Shown here: positions 1-11,148 of the stretch, one piece after another | Position numbering within the stretch: the stretch's first letter is position 1 | Layout of the letters: each line of letters opens with the position of its first letter | NCBI GenBank assembly: GCA_032718475.1 | Contig: JAUCBJ010008582.1 | Span: 1 to 64,000, forward strand | Length of the DNA stretch: 64,000 bases | Source of the DNA: Nemertoderma westbladi | Lineage: Eukaryota > Xenacoelomorpha > Nemertodermatida > Nemertodermatidae | Direction: 5' to 3' | The notes under the pieces: generated by a model | The model's database searches: none | Told to the model about the DNA's origin: nothing | Seen by the model: the letters and a program-made list of their open reading frames with translations, nothing else | Made by a program: the position numbers and the translations under genes

Positions 1-260
1 CTCTCACCTGACTTCCGGGTCCATGATCCCAGGTAACAGAAGTCGTCCACATGCTCAAGCATACCATCCTTTGAGCTTATACTCATCCGGTCAGAGACTT
101 GCTCAGGAGTTTCAAAGTTAACTGTCAAAATTGTGGTCTTTCTGGAGTCAATAAAAAGACCAACACTAGAAGCAGCATGTTCTAATGAGCTGAGGAGCCG
201 TTGGGCTCCCTCTAGTGATTCTGAGAGTACACCTAAGTCATCAGCAAAGTCTAGATCAGG
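1..260 (-). pseudogene. LINE reverse transcriptase fragment (palm domain)
   Basis: Read on the minus strand, this stretch encodes about 85 residues of a non-LTR retrotransposon reverse transcriptase, including the catalytic motif as FADDLGVLSES and, downstream, MLEHVDDFCYLGS. The same segment occurs in the degenerate LINE at 38718-41770 (GVLEHVDGFCYLG), which has lost the FADD stretch, so the two are copies of one family. The fragment runs off the left edge of the window and ends at the tandem array starting at 281. It has no start codon or other domains and is a dead copy. The family resembles RTE-type LINEs by its C-terminal motifs, but the clade is inferred. Confidence 0.75.
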
Positions 261-280
261 TCATGGTCATGATCATGGTC

Positions 281-1609
281 AGGTTAATGGTAAGGTAACG
301 AGGGAGGTTTACCGGTAGGTTAATGGTAAGGTAACGAGGGAGGTTTACCGGTAGGTTAATGGTAAGGTAACGAGGGAGGTTTACCGGTAGGTTAATGGTA
401 AGGTAACGAGGGAGGTTTACCGGTAGGTTAATGGTAAGGTAACGAGGGAGGTTTACCGGTAGGTTAATGGTAAGGTAACGAGGGAGGTTTACCGGTAGGT
501 TAATGGTAAGGTAACGAGGGAGGTTTACCGGTAGGTTAATGGTAAGGTAACGAGGGAGGTTTACCGGTAGGTTAATGGTAAGGTAACGAGGGAGGTTTAC
601 CGGTAGGTTAATGGTAAGGTAACGAGGGAGGTTTACCGGTAGGTTAATGGTAAGGTAACGAGGGAGGTTTACCGGTAGGTTAATGGTAAGGTAACGAGGG
701 AGGTTTACCGGTAGGTTAATGGTAAGGTAACGAGGGAGGTTTACCGGTAGGTTAATGGTAAGGTAACGAGGGAGGTTTACCGGTAGGTTAATGGTAAGGT
801 AACGAGGGAGGTTTACCGGTAGGTTAATGGTAAGGTAACGAGGGAGGTTTACCGGTAGGTTAATGGTAAGGTAACGAGGGAGGTTTACCGGTAGGTTAAT
901 GGTAAGGTAACGAGGGAGGTTTACCGGTAGGTTAATGGTAAGGTAACGAGGGAGGTTTACCGGTAGGTTAATGGTAAGGTAACGAGGGAGGTTTACCGGT
1001 AGGTTAATGGTAAGGTAACGAGGGAGGTTTACCGGTAGGTTAATGGTAAGGTAACGAGGGAGGTTTACCGGTAGGTTAATGGTAAGGTAACGAGGGAGGT
1101 TTACCGGTAGGTTAATGGTAAGGTAACGAGGGAGGTTTACCGGTAGGTTAATGGTAAGGTAACGAGGGAGGTTTACCGGTAGGTTAATGGTAAGGTAACG
1201 AGGGAGGTTTACCGGTAGGTTAATGGTAAGGTAACGAGGGAGGTTTACCGGTAGGTTAATGGTAAGGTAACGAGGGAGGTTTACCGGTAGGTTAATGGTA
1301 AGGTAACGAGGGAGGTTTACCGGTAGGTTAATGGTAAGGTAACGAGGGAGGTTTACCGGTAGGTTAATGGTAAGGTAACGAGGGAGGTTTACCGGTAGGT
1401 TAATGGTAAGGTAACGAGGGAGGTTTACCGGTAGGTTAATGGTAAGGTAACGAGGGAGGTTTACCGGTAGGTTAATGGTAAGGTAACGAGGGAGGTTTAC
1501 CGGTAGGTTAATGGTAAGGTAACGAGGGAGGTTTACCGGTAGGTTAATGGTAAGGTAACGAGGGAGGTTTACCGGTAGGTTAATGGTAAGGTAACGAGGG
1601 AGGTTTACC
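281..1609. repeat. 36-bp minisatellite, 36 full copies plus 33 bp
   Basis: A 36-bp unit that starts AGGTTAATGGTAAGGTAACG and ends GTTTACCGGT is repeated head to tail without a single difference that I could find. The array starts right after a LINE fragment and a short run of tcatggtcat/gatcatggtc and stops at a C-rich stretch (ccccctccc). Because 36 is a multiple of three and one minus-strand frame lacks stops, the array gives a 457-codon open frame of a repeated 12-residue unit. That frame is a by-product of the repeat, and nothing suggests it is translated. Perfect identity implies recent amplification or homogenisation, or assembly collapse/expansion. Confidence 0.95.
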
Positions 1610-2136
1610 CCCCTCCCTTGAAAAAACAAACTAAATAAAAATATTCATTAATGGAATTGTTCTCCATATTATAATAGCCAATAGCAATAATTCAAATTGC
1701 CCATTATACCCGTTACCATGGCAATGAGATTGTAATCAAATACATTAATTATTTTTGGGCGTATTCGTCTAGTTATGCGGTTGTTATGCGTTGTTAGTAA
1801 TCTGGTTATGCTTCAAACACAATTATATACCCAATAAGCAATAACATTTTAGTACAAATAAAGGTTTTCAAAATATTGCCAATTGTTTTATTTTTATTTT
1901 TGTACAAAAAAGTCATCGGCAACAACAAGATAAGAATTCCAGAAAAAAAAGCTGTATTAACTTCTCTAATCGTTTACTCATCATGTCAAACAAACCAAAT
2001 TGGCAAAAATTCCCGCAAATAAGAAAGTCATTCAGTTGAAATCTCGGTCGCACAACCTGCATGTATTCCGGGCAGACTTGACTTAGTAAGTATTTATATT
2101 CATTATTTAAGGCATTTTATTCATATCTTAATACTA
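1610..2136. other. AT-rich intergenic DNA, no gene seen
   Basis: No coding frame of interest. It contains a short segment (about 1700-1740: ttaccatggcaatgagattg) similar to part of the inverted-repeat element near 34550, and another (about 1910-1945) similar to 34715-34750. This is therefore probably a decayed copy of the same interspersed repeat. Confidence 0.5.
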
Positions 2137-3428
2137 CCAAGTCAAACAGGGAAACAGTTGGGCCATTTAAATCAAATGGAGTCAACGTGACAGATGATGG
2201 TAAGGCTGCAGATATTCTTAATAAATACTTCACTTCTGTGTTTACTTTTGGTACCTCCACAGCTCATCCTGATCCTATTGTTAAATGTCCAGAAACAATT
2301 GATAGCATCAACTTCTCCACAACCGATTTAGAGAATAAGATTAAGAAGTTACGTCCCTCGGCAGCCCCTGGTCCAGACTTGATTGGTGCTAGATCCTTGC
2401 AATCTGTAGCTGATATTATTTCAAACCCTCTTGCACATATCTTCAGGTTATCATTTTCCGAAGGAATAGTTCCTGAGGATTGGCGTAAGGCAAACGTTAC
2501 ACCCATTTTCAAAAGGGGTAGTAAATCAGAGCCAGGAAACTATCGGCCCGTTTCTTTAACTTCTGTTTGCTGCAAATTGATGGAGGCCATTGTCAAGGAT
2601 GCAATCTTGTATTATGTTATTTTGAATAACTTAATTATCAGCTCCCAGCATGGCTTTATGCCTGGTAAGTCATGCCTAACGAATCTTCTTGAGTATTTAG
2701 AATGCCTAACCAAGCTTGTTGATGAAGGTCATTCTGTCGATGTCATCTACCTTGATTTCAGCAAGGCCTTTGACAAGGTCCCACATTCTCGATTATTAGT
2801 TAAGCTAGAGGCACTTGGTATATGTGGCAATCTACTACGATGGATAGAGGTATGGTTATCTGATAGACTTCAGCGGGTGGTACTCAATGGTTCATTCTCT
2901 AATTGGGCTCCAGTTCTTTCCGGTGTTCCACAGGGGTCAGTTCTGGGACCATTACTTTTTGTAATTTATATCAACGACATCGATAGTGCTATTGATACAG
3001 TTGGACACTTCATGTTTAAGATTGCAGACGACACTAAACTCGGTGGTATTGTAAACAATGCTTGTGACAGGACAAAATTACAGGCCGACATTGACAACCT
3101 CTATAAATGGAGTATAGACTGGCAGATGTTGTTTAATTATTCTAAATGTCACATTTTGCACTTTGGTAAACATAACTACGACTTTCAATACACCATTTCA
3201 AGCCATACGCTGCAAAGTGTTGCCGTCGAAAAGGATGTTGGGGTGCACACCCACTCTTCATTAAAGCCATCATATCATTGTGCAGCTGCTGCAAAGAAGG
3301 CTAATCAGGTATTAGGTCAAATGTCTAGGAGCTTCCACTATAGGGACAAATCAACTTGGGTGCGTCTATACAAACTCTATGTTCGTCCACATCTCGAATA
3401 TTGTGTGCAGTCATGGTCACCATGGCTA
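2137..3428 (+). pseudogene. CR1-like LINE reverse transcriptase, truncated at both ends
   Basis: An open frame of more than 420 codons encodes the RT domain of a CR1-type non-LTR retrotransposon. Visible blocks in order: NYRPVSLTSVCCKLME (finger), QHGFMPGKSCLTNLLE, VDVIYLDFSKAFDKVP (motif A with the catalytic Asp), SGVPQGSVLGPLLF (motif B) and KIADDTKLGG (motif C, Ile in place of the usual Tyr/Phe). The endonuclease half is missing upstream, as in a 5'-truncated insertion. At residue 413 the frame breaks off after HLEYCVQSWSPW, because the terminal repeat of the BEL element starts at 3429; the rest of the LINE is not found at the other side of that array. The frame itself has no stops, so the copy is fairly young, but it cannot be functional. 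Confidence 0.9.
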
Positions 3429-3722
3429 CTACCTTGAGCAGATACAATTCAATCGTAGCGGTCAATTCAAATAAGTTGAAAATTGGCACAAAAAACAATT
3501 TACACCTGCTAGGATTTGAATTCGATACCTATCAAACGATTTTCTAACGCATAACCCACTGAGCTACTGAACCACTTGAATAATGTTGTACAAATAGCTA
3601 TACCAAATGCAAATGAGAACTTAATGTAATCTTATAACATATGAACCTATCAAATAATGCAAATTAATTCCAACTAATTAAAATTTTGAAATTTCACGGC
3701 TTTTGTGAGGATATAATTCTAT
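3429..3722 (-). repeat. Truncated 3' LTR of copy A (U3 part only)
   Basis: This 294-bp segment is the only sequence shared by all three terminal repeats of the array (also 16179-16472 and, split, 24349-24486 plus 28688-28853). In element orientation it starts TATAGAATTATATCC and ends CTGCTCAAGGTAG. It contains a tRNA-like part (about 3508-3567): TAGCTCAGTGGG fits a Pol III A box, and ATTCAAATCC is one base off a B box. The downstream part with the TATA box and poly(A) signal, present in the other two LTRs, is missing at 3429. Confidence 0.75.
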
Positions 3723-4257
3723 ACCACTCCATGAAAACAGGATATTATCATGCATAAAATAAACGGTTTTCACCAATAATTACAAATCAAATTATGAAAT
3801 ACTTAGAGCGTACATATTTAAGGCTTTAATTAAGTAGATACAATTTCCAAATATAAATCTAAATTACATTCACCAAATATAAATCTATTGCATCTCAAAT
3901 ATTGCATAAATTCAAAATAATTACAAATACAAATAAATGAAATCTTAAGAAAGGCTCGCGAGTCTTCCGTCCACCCTTTGCCTCTCAAATATTGCATAAA
4001 TTCAAATAATTACAAATACAAATACTTTCGTACCTAAATATAAACAATTTCACTTTGTACCTAAATATAAATTGCATAAGTTCGGAATAATTACAAATAT
4101 AAATCTTTCTAAATATAAATCTTTCAAATATAAATTGCATAACTTTCTAAATATAAATCTTTCATACCTAACTAAAATATGCATCTTTATATAATGCTAA
4201 TAAATGAAATCATAAGAAAGGCTCGCGAGTCTTCCGTCCACCCTTTGCCTTCCATTT
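3723..4257 (-). other. 3' noncoding region of copy A with short repeats
   Basis: AT-rich DNA between ORF3 and the 3' LTR, built from variants of aaatataaatct and attgcataa. Two copies of a block of about 46 bp (around 3935-3985 and 4202-4252) each hold the 20-bp near-palindrome (3949-3968, 4216-4235). Copy B has the same region at 16473-17040, with one extra copy of a repeat of about 40 bp. No coding signal. Confidence 0.6.
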
Positions 4258-5039
4258 CATCGCTTTGTAGATTGGGCTCGGCCGCGTCCTCGAAAACTGC
4301 ATATAGGCGACTTTGCTCGTACTACAGGACTTATGGGGAGAGTCACTAGTTTACCTTGGACGTTGGGAGACGGTGCGACCATTTCCTCACAAGCTCGCCT
4401 CTTAGTAAACCCAAATCCTCGTCCGACTCCTCGTGACCGATTAGTTGGTTCTACCGATGGCAAAACGTCTGGGAATGCGCTGGAAGCGGACGGCGCAGAC
4501 CCAAGAGAAGCTTGCGCCCCCTTTTGATCGGGTGGTATGTGTCCCAATGCTCCTCGCGGTTCTCTGGGAAGTGACACCGTATCTCGAGTAACTCGAATAG
4601 TCGGCTCAAATCCCTTTCGTTCTTCAATGTTAAGAGTTTTCTTTAATTGTTGGCTCACTTTCTGAACCCTTATGATCCTGTTCTGTCCGTCCTCCCGAGG
4701 GTGACGTGCAGACGGCGCAACCGGAGTGGCTGGTATGTCGGTCGCCTCTAGGATCTCCTCTTCCTCGAATACGCTCGACCATATACGTTTATGGTAGAAG
4801 GCGGCTCGGTACGCCCATGCGACTGTTAACCAAGCTCCCTGGTTTCGCTTTTCAGTTCAAAAGCGGTAGAATTCACCATACGTGATACGATTAACGACTT
4901 TCTGGAAATTCCAAGTGTTCTTATTGTCTGGATGAATCTGCAATAAATATTCTCGCACGACCCTGAATCCACTATCGTGAGGCACAATGTCAACTACCTC
5001 TATCAATTCATCATGTGTCAATGCTCCTATGTGACACAT
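4258..5039 (-). pseudogene. ORF3 C-terminal region of copy A
   Basis: Matches the end of ORF3 in copy B (17105-17805) closely. The frame starts at a deletion joint near 5037, reads the LIEVVDIVPHDSGFRV segment, meets a stop at about 4857-4859 where copy B has CGA (Arg), then continues to a basic tail (RGRGRAQSTKR) ending at 4257. In turn, copy B has a stop near 17797 where copy A has GAA, and another at 17105 where copy A reads CGA. The damage is therefore private to each copy, and the ancestral frame was open through this part. Its function is unknown; the tail is Arg/Lys rich and predicted disordered. Confidence 0.7.
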
Positions 5040-5143
5040 AAGGGTACTACCCTTTAATGTTCACATATAAAGACAATGGAATTCTACCGCTGTCTTTACT
5101 ACAGTGTACAGGTACGTGGAAATCTATTTGGTAAACACATATA

Positions 5144-6180
5144 TTATTTACTAAGATTTGTTGGAGACTTATAATCTCCAGACTCATTCCGAGTCTCTTC
5201 AAGAAGTACGAGACGTTGAGTCGGTCTGTCTACAGTACGACCGTCAATTGTCTGTACCATCACAGTCCTTGTCACTCCGTCCATAGATGGGTGTATATCT
5301 AAAATAACACCAGTTAACCAGAAGCGTCTTTTTAAATTCACTTCTGCTAACAGTACATGATCGCCCGGTTTTAAAGCTCGGGTGTTATTATACCAAGTAG
5401 TTCTGGCAGAAATAGAGGGCAAATAATGGTTTTGCCATATTTCCCAGAATTTGTTAGCTAGTAGTTGCGTGATTTTCCACGCCTTTCTACCATAGCTATC
5501 GCCTTCCATTGGAATAGAAATAGGCATCAATGTAGTCGGTGCCTGCATTAGCAGGTGTGCTGGTGTTAAAGCAAACTGGGATTGTTTGTCATCAGGTACT
5601 AATACTATGGGTCTAGTATTTAGTATTACCTCGATTTCAACAAACAATGTGGTCAATTGGTCGTCTGTCAAGATGTGGTGTACTGGAATGACTTTTGCCA
5701 TGGCTGTTTTAATGGATCTTATCAGTCTCTCCATGGACTATCTGTAGGGTTAAATCTCCAAACAATCTTGTAAGGACGTAATTCGTTGGAGATCTGATCG
5801 TGATCTAATTTCTTAAAGGCCCTTGCAATTTCATTTCGAGCACCAACAAAGTTTGTACCTTGGTAATATGAACTGCCCTACTGGACATATATCAGTCCCC
5901 AACATTTTACTAGTATACATCCACATTTCGTATTTATGGGACCAAAGCAGTCAATTCCAGTCTCTGTGAAAGGTGGTCTGAATGCTTGTAGTCGTGCTTG
6001 TGGAAGTTCACTCATTTCTTGGGTACTTATTCTAGAATGTACCTTTTTACAAATAATACACATACGCGTCACTGAACTTAGCGCTTTACTGGGTCTAATT
6101 AATACAAATCTTGTACGTAAATGTGAAAGACAGTGGTGTCTTCCAGCGTGTTTTAGTTGTAAATGTGCGTCCAGTATCAT
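5144..6180 (-). pseudogene. Integrase of copy A, core deleted
   Basis: Two frames (6180-5878 and 5734-5144) correspond to the BEL/Pao integrase. The first holds the zinc-binding HHCC region (MCIICKK) and the first catalytic Asp in TGIDCFGPI. The second holds the C-terminal domain with ALKPGDHVLLAEVNLKRRFW, typical of the region after the BEL/Pao integrase core. Compared with copy B, copy A lacks a segment near 5872 that contains the second catalytic Asp (SDQGTNF), and also 16 bases near 5734 next to the catalytic Glu. It cannot be active. Confidence 0.8.
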
Positions 6181-6387
6181 TGCACGTTGTAATTCGTGAT
6201 GTTGTGGTATTATTATTGGGTATCTAAAGTCTGTATTAAAGTCAATGTTTTGAAGCCGAGATTTATGACAAATTAAGCCATTATAAATTTATCGGACTCC
6301 AACTCAATATTGGTGACGACTTGATTGGTTGACCTTGACTTATAGATGTGAATTTGCGTGCGAAATATCGCAATTGGTAATGGCGAA

Positions 6388-7398
6388 TTAATTTAATTTC
6401 ACATCTGTCAATCTCAGTCGTGTAAAGTCGCGTTTGCCCTTAACGTATTGTACAAAACGTACAATCCACGCTAATTTTCGGCATGCTTTTGTCCAAGAAT
6501 CTGTCAGGTTTACAATACGGTCGACATAAGTATTTATGACGTCATCAGGTAAGTCAGTGATAAGTCTGGAAGGTCTAGTTTTACTAGATGGGCCCACGGG
6601 TCCGCCGGTAGGTATTCCCTTATTGACTGTTGATCCGTCCGGGTCTACGAGTATTTTGTCCTTCTTCGTCTTCTTACCTTGATTGTCGGTACTTTGCGAG
6701 TCGATCCTTAATGGTGGTTTAAATTCTATAGGATCACTGGATTTCGGTAAACTTATGTTTCTGCCGATATTTATCCCAGGTCCCACCGTGGGTTGTAAGG
6801 TTGGTATGTCTCTTGAGCGCAAAGTAACACCTGTATTTACATTTGTATAGGTACTACCCACATCTGTAATACATGAGGTTTCACTCTACTTATGGTTACT
6901 CAAGAGTGTCAAATTTGATAGTTTGTCAATAGAAGGCCGCTCCAATAGAGAAACTGCGGCTTTACTATGTATTGATGTGTTACCAATGTCTGGTGACATA
7001 TCTGGCGAAATGTCTGGTTGACCGTCTGGTAACATGTCTGGTTGATCATCTGGTAACATGTCTGGTTGACCGTCTGGTAACATGTCTGGTTGATCATCTG
7101 GTAACATGTCTGGTTGACCGTCTGGCGATGCATCTGGTGAAGAAAGGCTCGCAAGTCTTCCGTTTTTAACTTTATAAGTTATATTTTTCCTTTTCGCCTT
7201 TGGTTTCTTCTTAAGTTTCGCCGTCGTCTTTTTCTTTGCTTTCCCTTTCTTTGGTTTTTTAATTTCTGCGTCCTTAGGGATAGTGTTAGACTTATTATTG
7301 TATAATGGCGGCCAATGTTGTGATGATCTTTGTAAGAATTGTGGTCCATGTTGCCAAAATTTCTTGTTCTCCGGTTTACAGAACTCCTCGGGCATCAT
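6388..7398 (-). pseudogene. Pol linker between RNase H and integrase, copy A
   Basis: Two frames in the same register (7398-6886, 6861-6388) are separated by one TAG where copy B has a Tyr codon. The first begins right after the RNase H stop and has the BEL/Pao post-RNase H sequence (MMPEEF, then WQHGPQFL). A Lys-rich stretch (about 20 Lys in 60 residues), the 20-bp near-palindrome at 7142-7161 (read as GRLASLS) and an octapeptide repeat DGQPDMLP/DDQPDMLP encoded by a 48-bp DNA unit (about 7003-7130) follow. The Lys-rich and DxQPDMLP insert looks like a family-specific disordered expansion. The 6861-6388 part leads into the integrase. Confidence 0.65.
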
Positions 7399-7401
7399 TC
7401 C

Positions 7402-7884
7402 TCATGACGCAATATCAGCTGGATTTTGTGGTCCGGGACAATGTCGCCAATCTTCCTTTATTGAACGGTCTAAAATTTCCGCACGACGGTTAGCTACAAA
7501 TGTCTTAAATTCAAGTCTGTCGTTGTTTATATAAAACAAAACTAACGTCGCGTCAGTCCAATAAAATATCTGTAAACTTGATTGTAGTTCAGTCTGTATA
7601 AGGTTTACAATGGTAGTTGACAAGGTTGCTGCTTGTAGCTCAGCGCGTGGTGTCGTCATATACTTAGTAGGCATGGTTTTAGCCTTAGAAGTAATGAGCG
7701 ATACATCAAACTCGTCTAAGTCTACTTGTCTACGCAGATACGCTGTCACTCCAAAGCCATTGTCACTGGCGTCAGAAAAACAATGTAATTCTAAATTGTC
7801 AGGAAATGTCGATTGTAATGGAAAATACACCCAGGGTATGGAATAATCTTCTAGTGAAGACAATTGCGCCTTCAAGTTTTCCAT
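7402..7884 (-). pseudogene. RNase H domain of pol, copy A
   Basis: 160 residues with the four acidic catalytic positions of retroelement RNase H: D38 (HCFSDASDNGFG), E82 (PRAELQA), D111 (YWTDATLV) and D157 (NPADIAS). It degrades the RNA strand of the RNA-cDNA hybrid during reverse transcription. It overlaps the RT frame by 13 bases in a different register, so a frameshift separates RT and RNase H. The stop after NPADIAS is TGA where BEL proteins usually have Arg (SRG), which suggests a CGA to TGA change. Confidence 0.85.
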
Positions 7885-9563
7885 AAGTCTACTTGTTCAG
7901 ATGAGATCGGTTCGTCCCATGTCAGTCCATCTTTCCAGATACTGCGCATATATATGCAGGCTTGCAGTATTATTGGGCTGATGAAACCTAATGGATCAAA
8001 CAATCGACTCAACTTTGATAAGCAGGATCTCTTGGTCAGAGAACCTCCTTGATCATCCAATCTCACTTTTACTTTAAAGTTGCCTGTGTTGGGGTCCCAA
8101 AATAATCCCAACACCTTGGTCATCGGTAGTGGTTCAAATTCTAGATCTATGTCACCACCCCCACGCTCAGTCGTTTCGAACGAATTCACCAATTCGGTGC
8201 TGTTTGAAGCGAACTTGGTTAGATTAAAACCTCCAGTTGCTAAACAGTCCCGTAGTTGATGTGCTACCGTTATAGCACGTTCTACTGTGTCACAACTCTG
8301 TAATCCATCGTCAACGTAAAAGTCTCTTTCTACAATTTTAATTATCTCTGGGTCATATTTGTGTTTCTGGTCCCTAGCGGTTTGTTTTAGGGCGTACATG
8401 GTACAATTTGGGCTATCTCTGGCACCGAATACACGAGCTTGCATTTGGTAAGTCGCCGGTGGTTGACTTAAGTCTCCATCCGGGTAACAGAGGAACCTCA
8501 AACTGTCTCTGTCTCGCTCTAACGCTCGCACCTGGTGAAACATTGCTTCCACGTCGCAAGTAAATGCTACTTGACGTTGGCGGAAGCGCATAATCACCCC
8601 CATGAGATAATTATTCATGTTTGGTCCGTCTATCAACTCACTATTGAGAGACATTCCCTCAAAAAGAGCCGCACAGTCGTTAACCACACATACCTTTTCT
8701 GGTTTGTCAGGGTGTCTCACATAGTGATGTGGCAAGTAGTATGTCTGATCTGTCACAATCTCCGGGTTTGTCATTCTGATAGCGTACCCCTTTGTCAAAT
8801 ACGTCTCCATTTGAGTATTATACCTTAAATGGGCTTTCTCGTCCTTTAATAAATGTTGGCGTATTGAGTTTAAACGCTTTAAGGCTAGTGGATAGTTATT
8901 TATAAGTTTCGGTCGTTGGTTATGCCATAACATCCCTACCTCATAATGTCCGTCTTTCGTCTGGCGTATAGTATCCTCCATGATCTTTAAAGATTGTTTT
9001 TCTTGTTCCGACATACATGGTTCGTAACTACCAGGTTTGGCGGTATCTTGCTCCAACCATTTGATAGTCTTCTCTGTTAATTCTTTGTCCAATGCAGCTT
9101 GTTCCACTCGATAATTTCTTAGTGCGACGACATCGGCGGGTGTTTGTAACGTTCTTGGATTAGGTAGACTCGCAAGCCTTCCGGTGTTATCATCTGTCGT
9201 TGATGGAAACTCTGCTTGACGCGTCTCCTTTCCAATTTCCAAACTAACCTTGTGGATTGGTTTTTGCTCTTCATGACTTAGTGTATTCGCTACGCACGTC
9301 GTACCTGTAACATTGTCGTGTCTCGTCGACTGTTGCGTAGTATAGTCTCTTCCGTTTGAAAAAGAATGAGACAAAGTTGTAGTTAATAAACTACATGTAC
9401 TTTGTACATCATCTTCCTCGTCACTCATATCTAGTGTGCGCACAGGCGCTCGAGTATACCAACCTATCGGAGTTCTACAGGCATAAGCGTTTCCTGCTAC
9501 TACTACCGATGGTCTGGTTTCCCACACTTGATGCAAGTTGAATTGGTCTGTCCCGATCAACAT
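7872..9563 (-). pseudogene. Reverse transcriptase of copy A (BEL/Pao)
   Basis: 563 codons with the RT core intact: VTDQTYYLPHHYV, D337 in DVEAMFHQV (motif A), ARVFGARDSPNCTMYAL and YVDD at residues 416-419 (motif C). This enzyme copies element RNA into cDNA inside the particle. The N-terminal 130 residues start with MLIGTDQFNLHQV, which in BEL/Pao follows the protease. The near-palindrome at 9163-9182 sits in the frame, read as GRLASLP (residues 128-134). An in-frame TAG (9576-9578) separates it from the protease ORF, and a frameshift separates it from RNase H. Confidence 0.9.
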
Positions 9564-9575
9564 CGCTACTGATCT

Positions 9576-10865
9576 CTAATTAACAGGACATTCTGGTACA
9601 CCAAGGTGTCTAAAATACTTACGGTCCTCCAAGGATTGTTCTGGCAATGGACCTAGTAGGTTACTAAAGTCCTTTGCGGCCGCAAAGGTTAAATCCCTAA
9701 AAGGAAGCAAAGACCTCTCCTTTTCGCTATGTTGCGATTTTGGGAGAAGGGTGTCTAAGTTCAACTTAACTCTTGTCACTGGTATTGCACGTTGTCCATG
9801 CATACTACTTACGGTATATCTGACATTCTTCCCTTGTTGAAGGTCCGTTACGACGTCAGCTACCTTCTCATCCACGTAGCTGTGAGATGAGGCTGAATCT
9901 AGTATGGCGTAAATACGTTTGCTCCCCTTGGTGCCCGTAATCTTGACAGGAATTACACTGAATCCTTTCAGTTGATCAGGCGTCAGAAGTGCAATTGATG
10001 GTTGTTTGTCTCCAGTATACGCGTTGTCATCTTCTGACTCTTCATCCGAAGACCCGGATTGTTCTGGGAAACAATCCCGTATATGCGTCACAAAGGTTGG
10101 TGTTGTTTTCGATTCTCGTGTTTTATATGCAGCATTACATTTTGCGGCTGCTTCTGGGTGTTCCCTGGTGAAGCGTTTCGTCGGTGTATGACTATCTGTG
10201 TGGAGTAACGCGTCATGGTTGTGTCCACAAGAAGGACAGGTGTCTGTATTTGGACAATCTTTACGGACATGTCCGTGTTGTGTACACCTCCAACAAGAAT
10301 CTAATGGCCGTATTTGTAGCCGTCGTTCTTCAGAGTTTAACTCACGGAATAGTCTACATCCTCTCAATTTATGACTAGTATGCCGCTTACCTATTCTTTC
10401 GCAGTATTGACAACCGCTGAAGTTGGCAGTTAGTTGCTGTCTGCTCTGTTTGATCCCTATTGGTGCGGACACTTTATAACCGTCGGAAAATTGTTGGGTT
10501 TCTGTCGGTGTGGCGTAAGTGACCATCCTTGTGGATGTCGTCTGTGGTTTCTGTCGGTTAGAAGATGGCAATGTTATCCCCTCGGCTACTATATGTTGGT
10601 CGGTGTAGTTCGACCGAGTTTCGACCACTGCTTCCCTGGATATTAATAGGTAAACGTCTTCTAACTTTAAAAACCCACCAGTCTCTTCTCGCTGGTATTC
10701 GATCTTTCTCCACTCCCTACGAAGTCGATGGTTTGCGTAATCTAGTTGTCCGATTGATCGTAAAGTCGTAATGGAGTTCTTAATTTCGTCGGCTAACTTC
10801 AGTAAGTCCACAGGTTTGGTAATGGCTCCCCCTTTACAGAGTTCTTCTATTACCGACTTGGCCAT
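9576..10865 (-). pseudogene. Gag C-terminus with zinc knuckles, and aspartic protease, copy A
   Basis: 429 codons. The N-terminal part (SVIEELCKGGAITKP, then REWRKIEYQ) matches the C-terminal half of BEL gag. A Cys/His-rich segment follows (CQYCERIGKRH, CWRCTQHGHVRKDC, CPSCGHNH), the nucleic-acid-binding knuckles. The aspartic protease active site comes at about residue 325 as AILDSASS: the usual third residue Gly is Ala. Protease cleaves the polyprotein. The same frame continues past one TAG into RT. Confidence 0.85.
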
Positions 10866-11148
10866 ACTTACTGTACCGCCGTAAATCGAAGTTTAAACGA
10901 TCATAAGCCAACTCAAAGGCGTCTGGTACACCGACAAAGGTCTCTGCTAGACGTTTTGGTTCTCCCGTCAGTGTTTGAAGCAGATAATTAAACTTCTCTC
11001 TCGATGTAAAAGCGCAGGCTGCGATTTGAGATTCAATATAGTCCACAAATGTATGCCAATGTTTAGAATTACCGGAGAACTTTGGTGGTTGCTGCACTGG
11101 TAGTCCTTGTCTGGCTGCGAATTTAGCTATCTCTTCAGCGACATTCAA
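10834..11148 (-). pseudogene. Gag core (DUF1759-like), copy A
   Basis: 104 codons containing PPKFSGNSKHWHTFVDYIES and REKFNYLLQTLTGEPKRL, the hallmark start of the BEL/Pao gag core: a substrate-like P-K-F-x-G, then W and F, then KFxYL. It overlaps the next frame (10865) by 32 bases and the previous one (11145) by 4, both in other registers, so at least two frameshifts disrupt gag here. Confidence 0.8.

Noticed and set aside
281-1609. CRISPR array
   Set aside because: Units are contiguous and identical with no variable spacers, and the context is eukaryotic.
256-1629. 457-codon open frame on the minus strand
   Set aside because: It is only the 36-bp repeat read in a stop-free frame; no domain, start context or non-repeat coding part.
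3429-3722. The 294-bp terminal repeat as a plain SINE
   Set aside because: Three copies sit exactly at LTR positions, and two are continuous with a TATA box and poly(A) signal in the right order, so LTR is the better reading, although the tRNA-like part may have come from a SINE.
4333-4527. Plus-strand frame opposite ORF3 (also 17121-17315)
   Set aside because: Shadow of the minus-strand ORF3 reading frame; no independent evidence.
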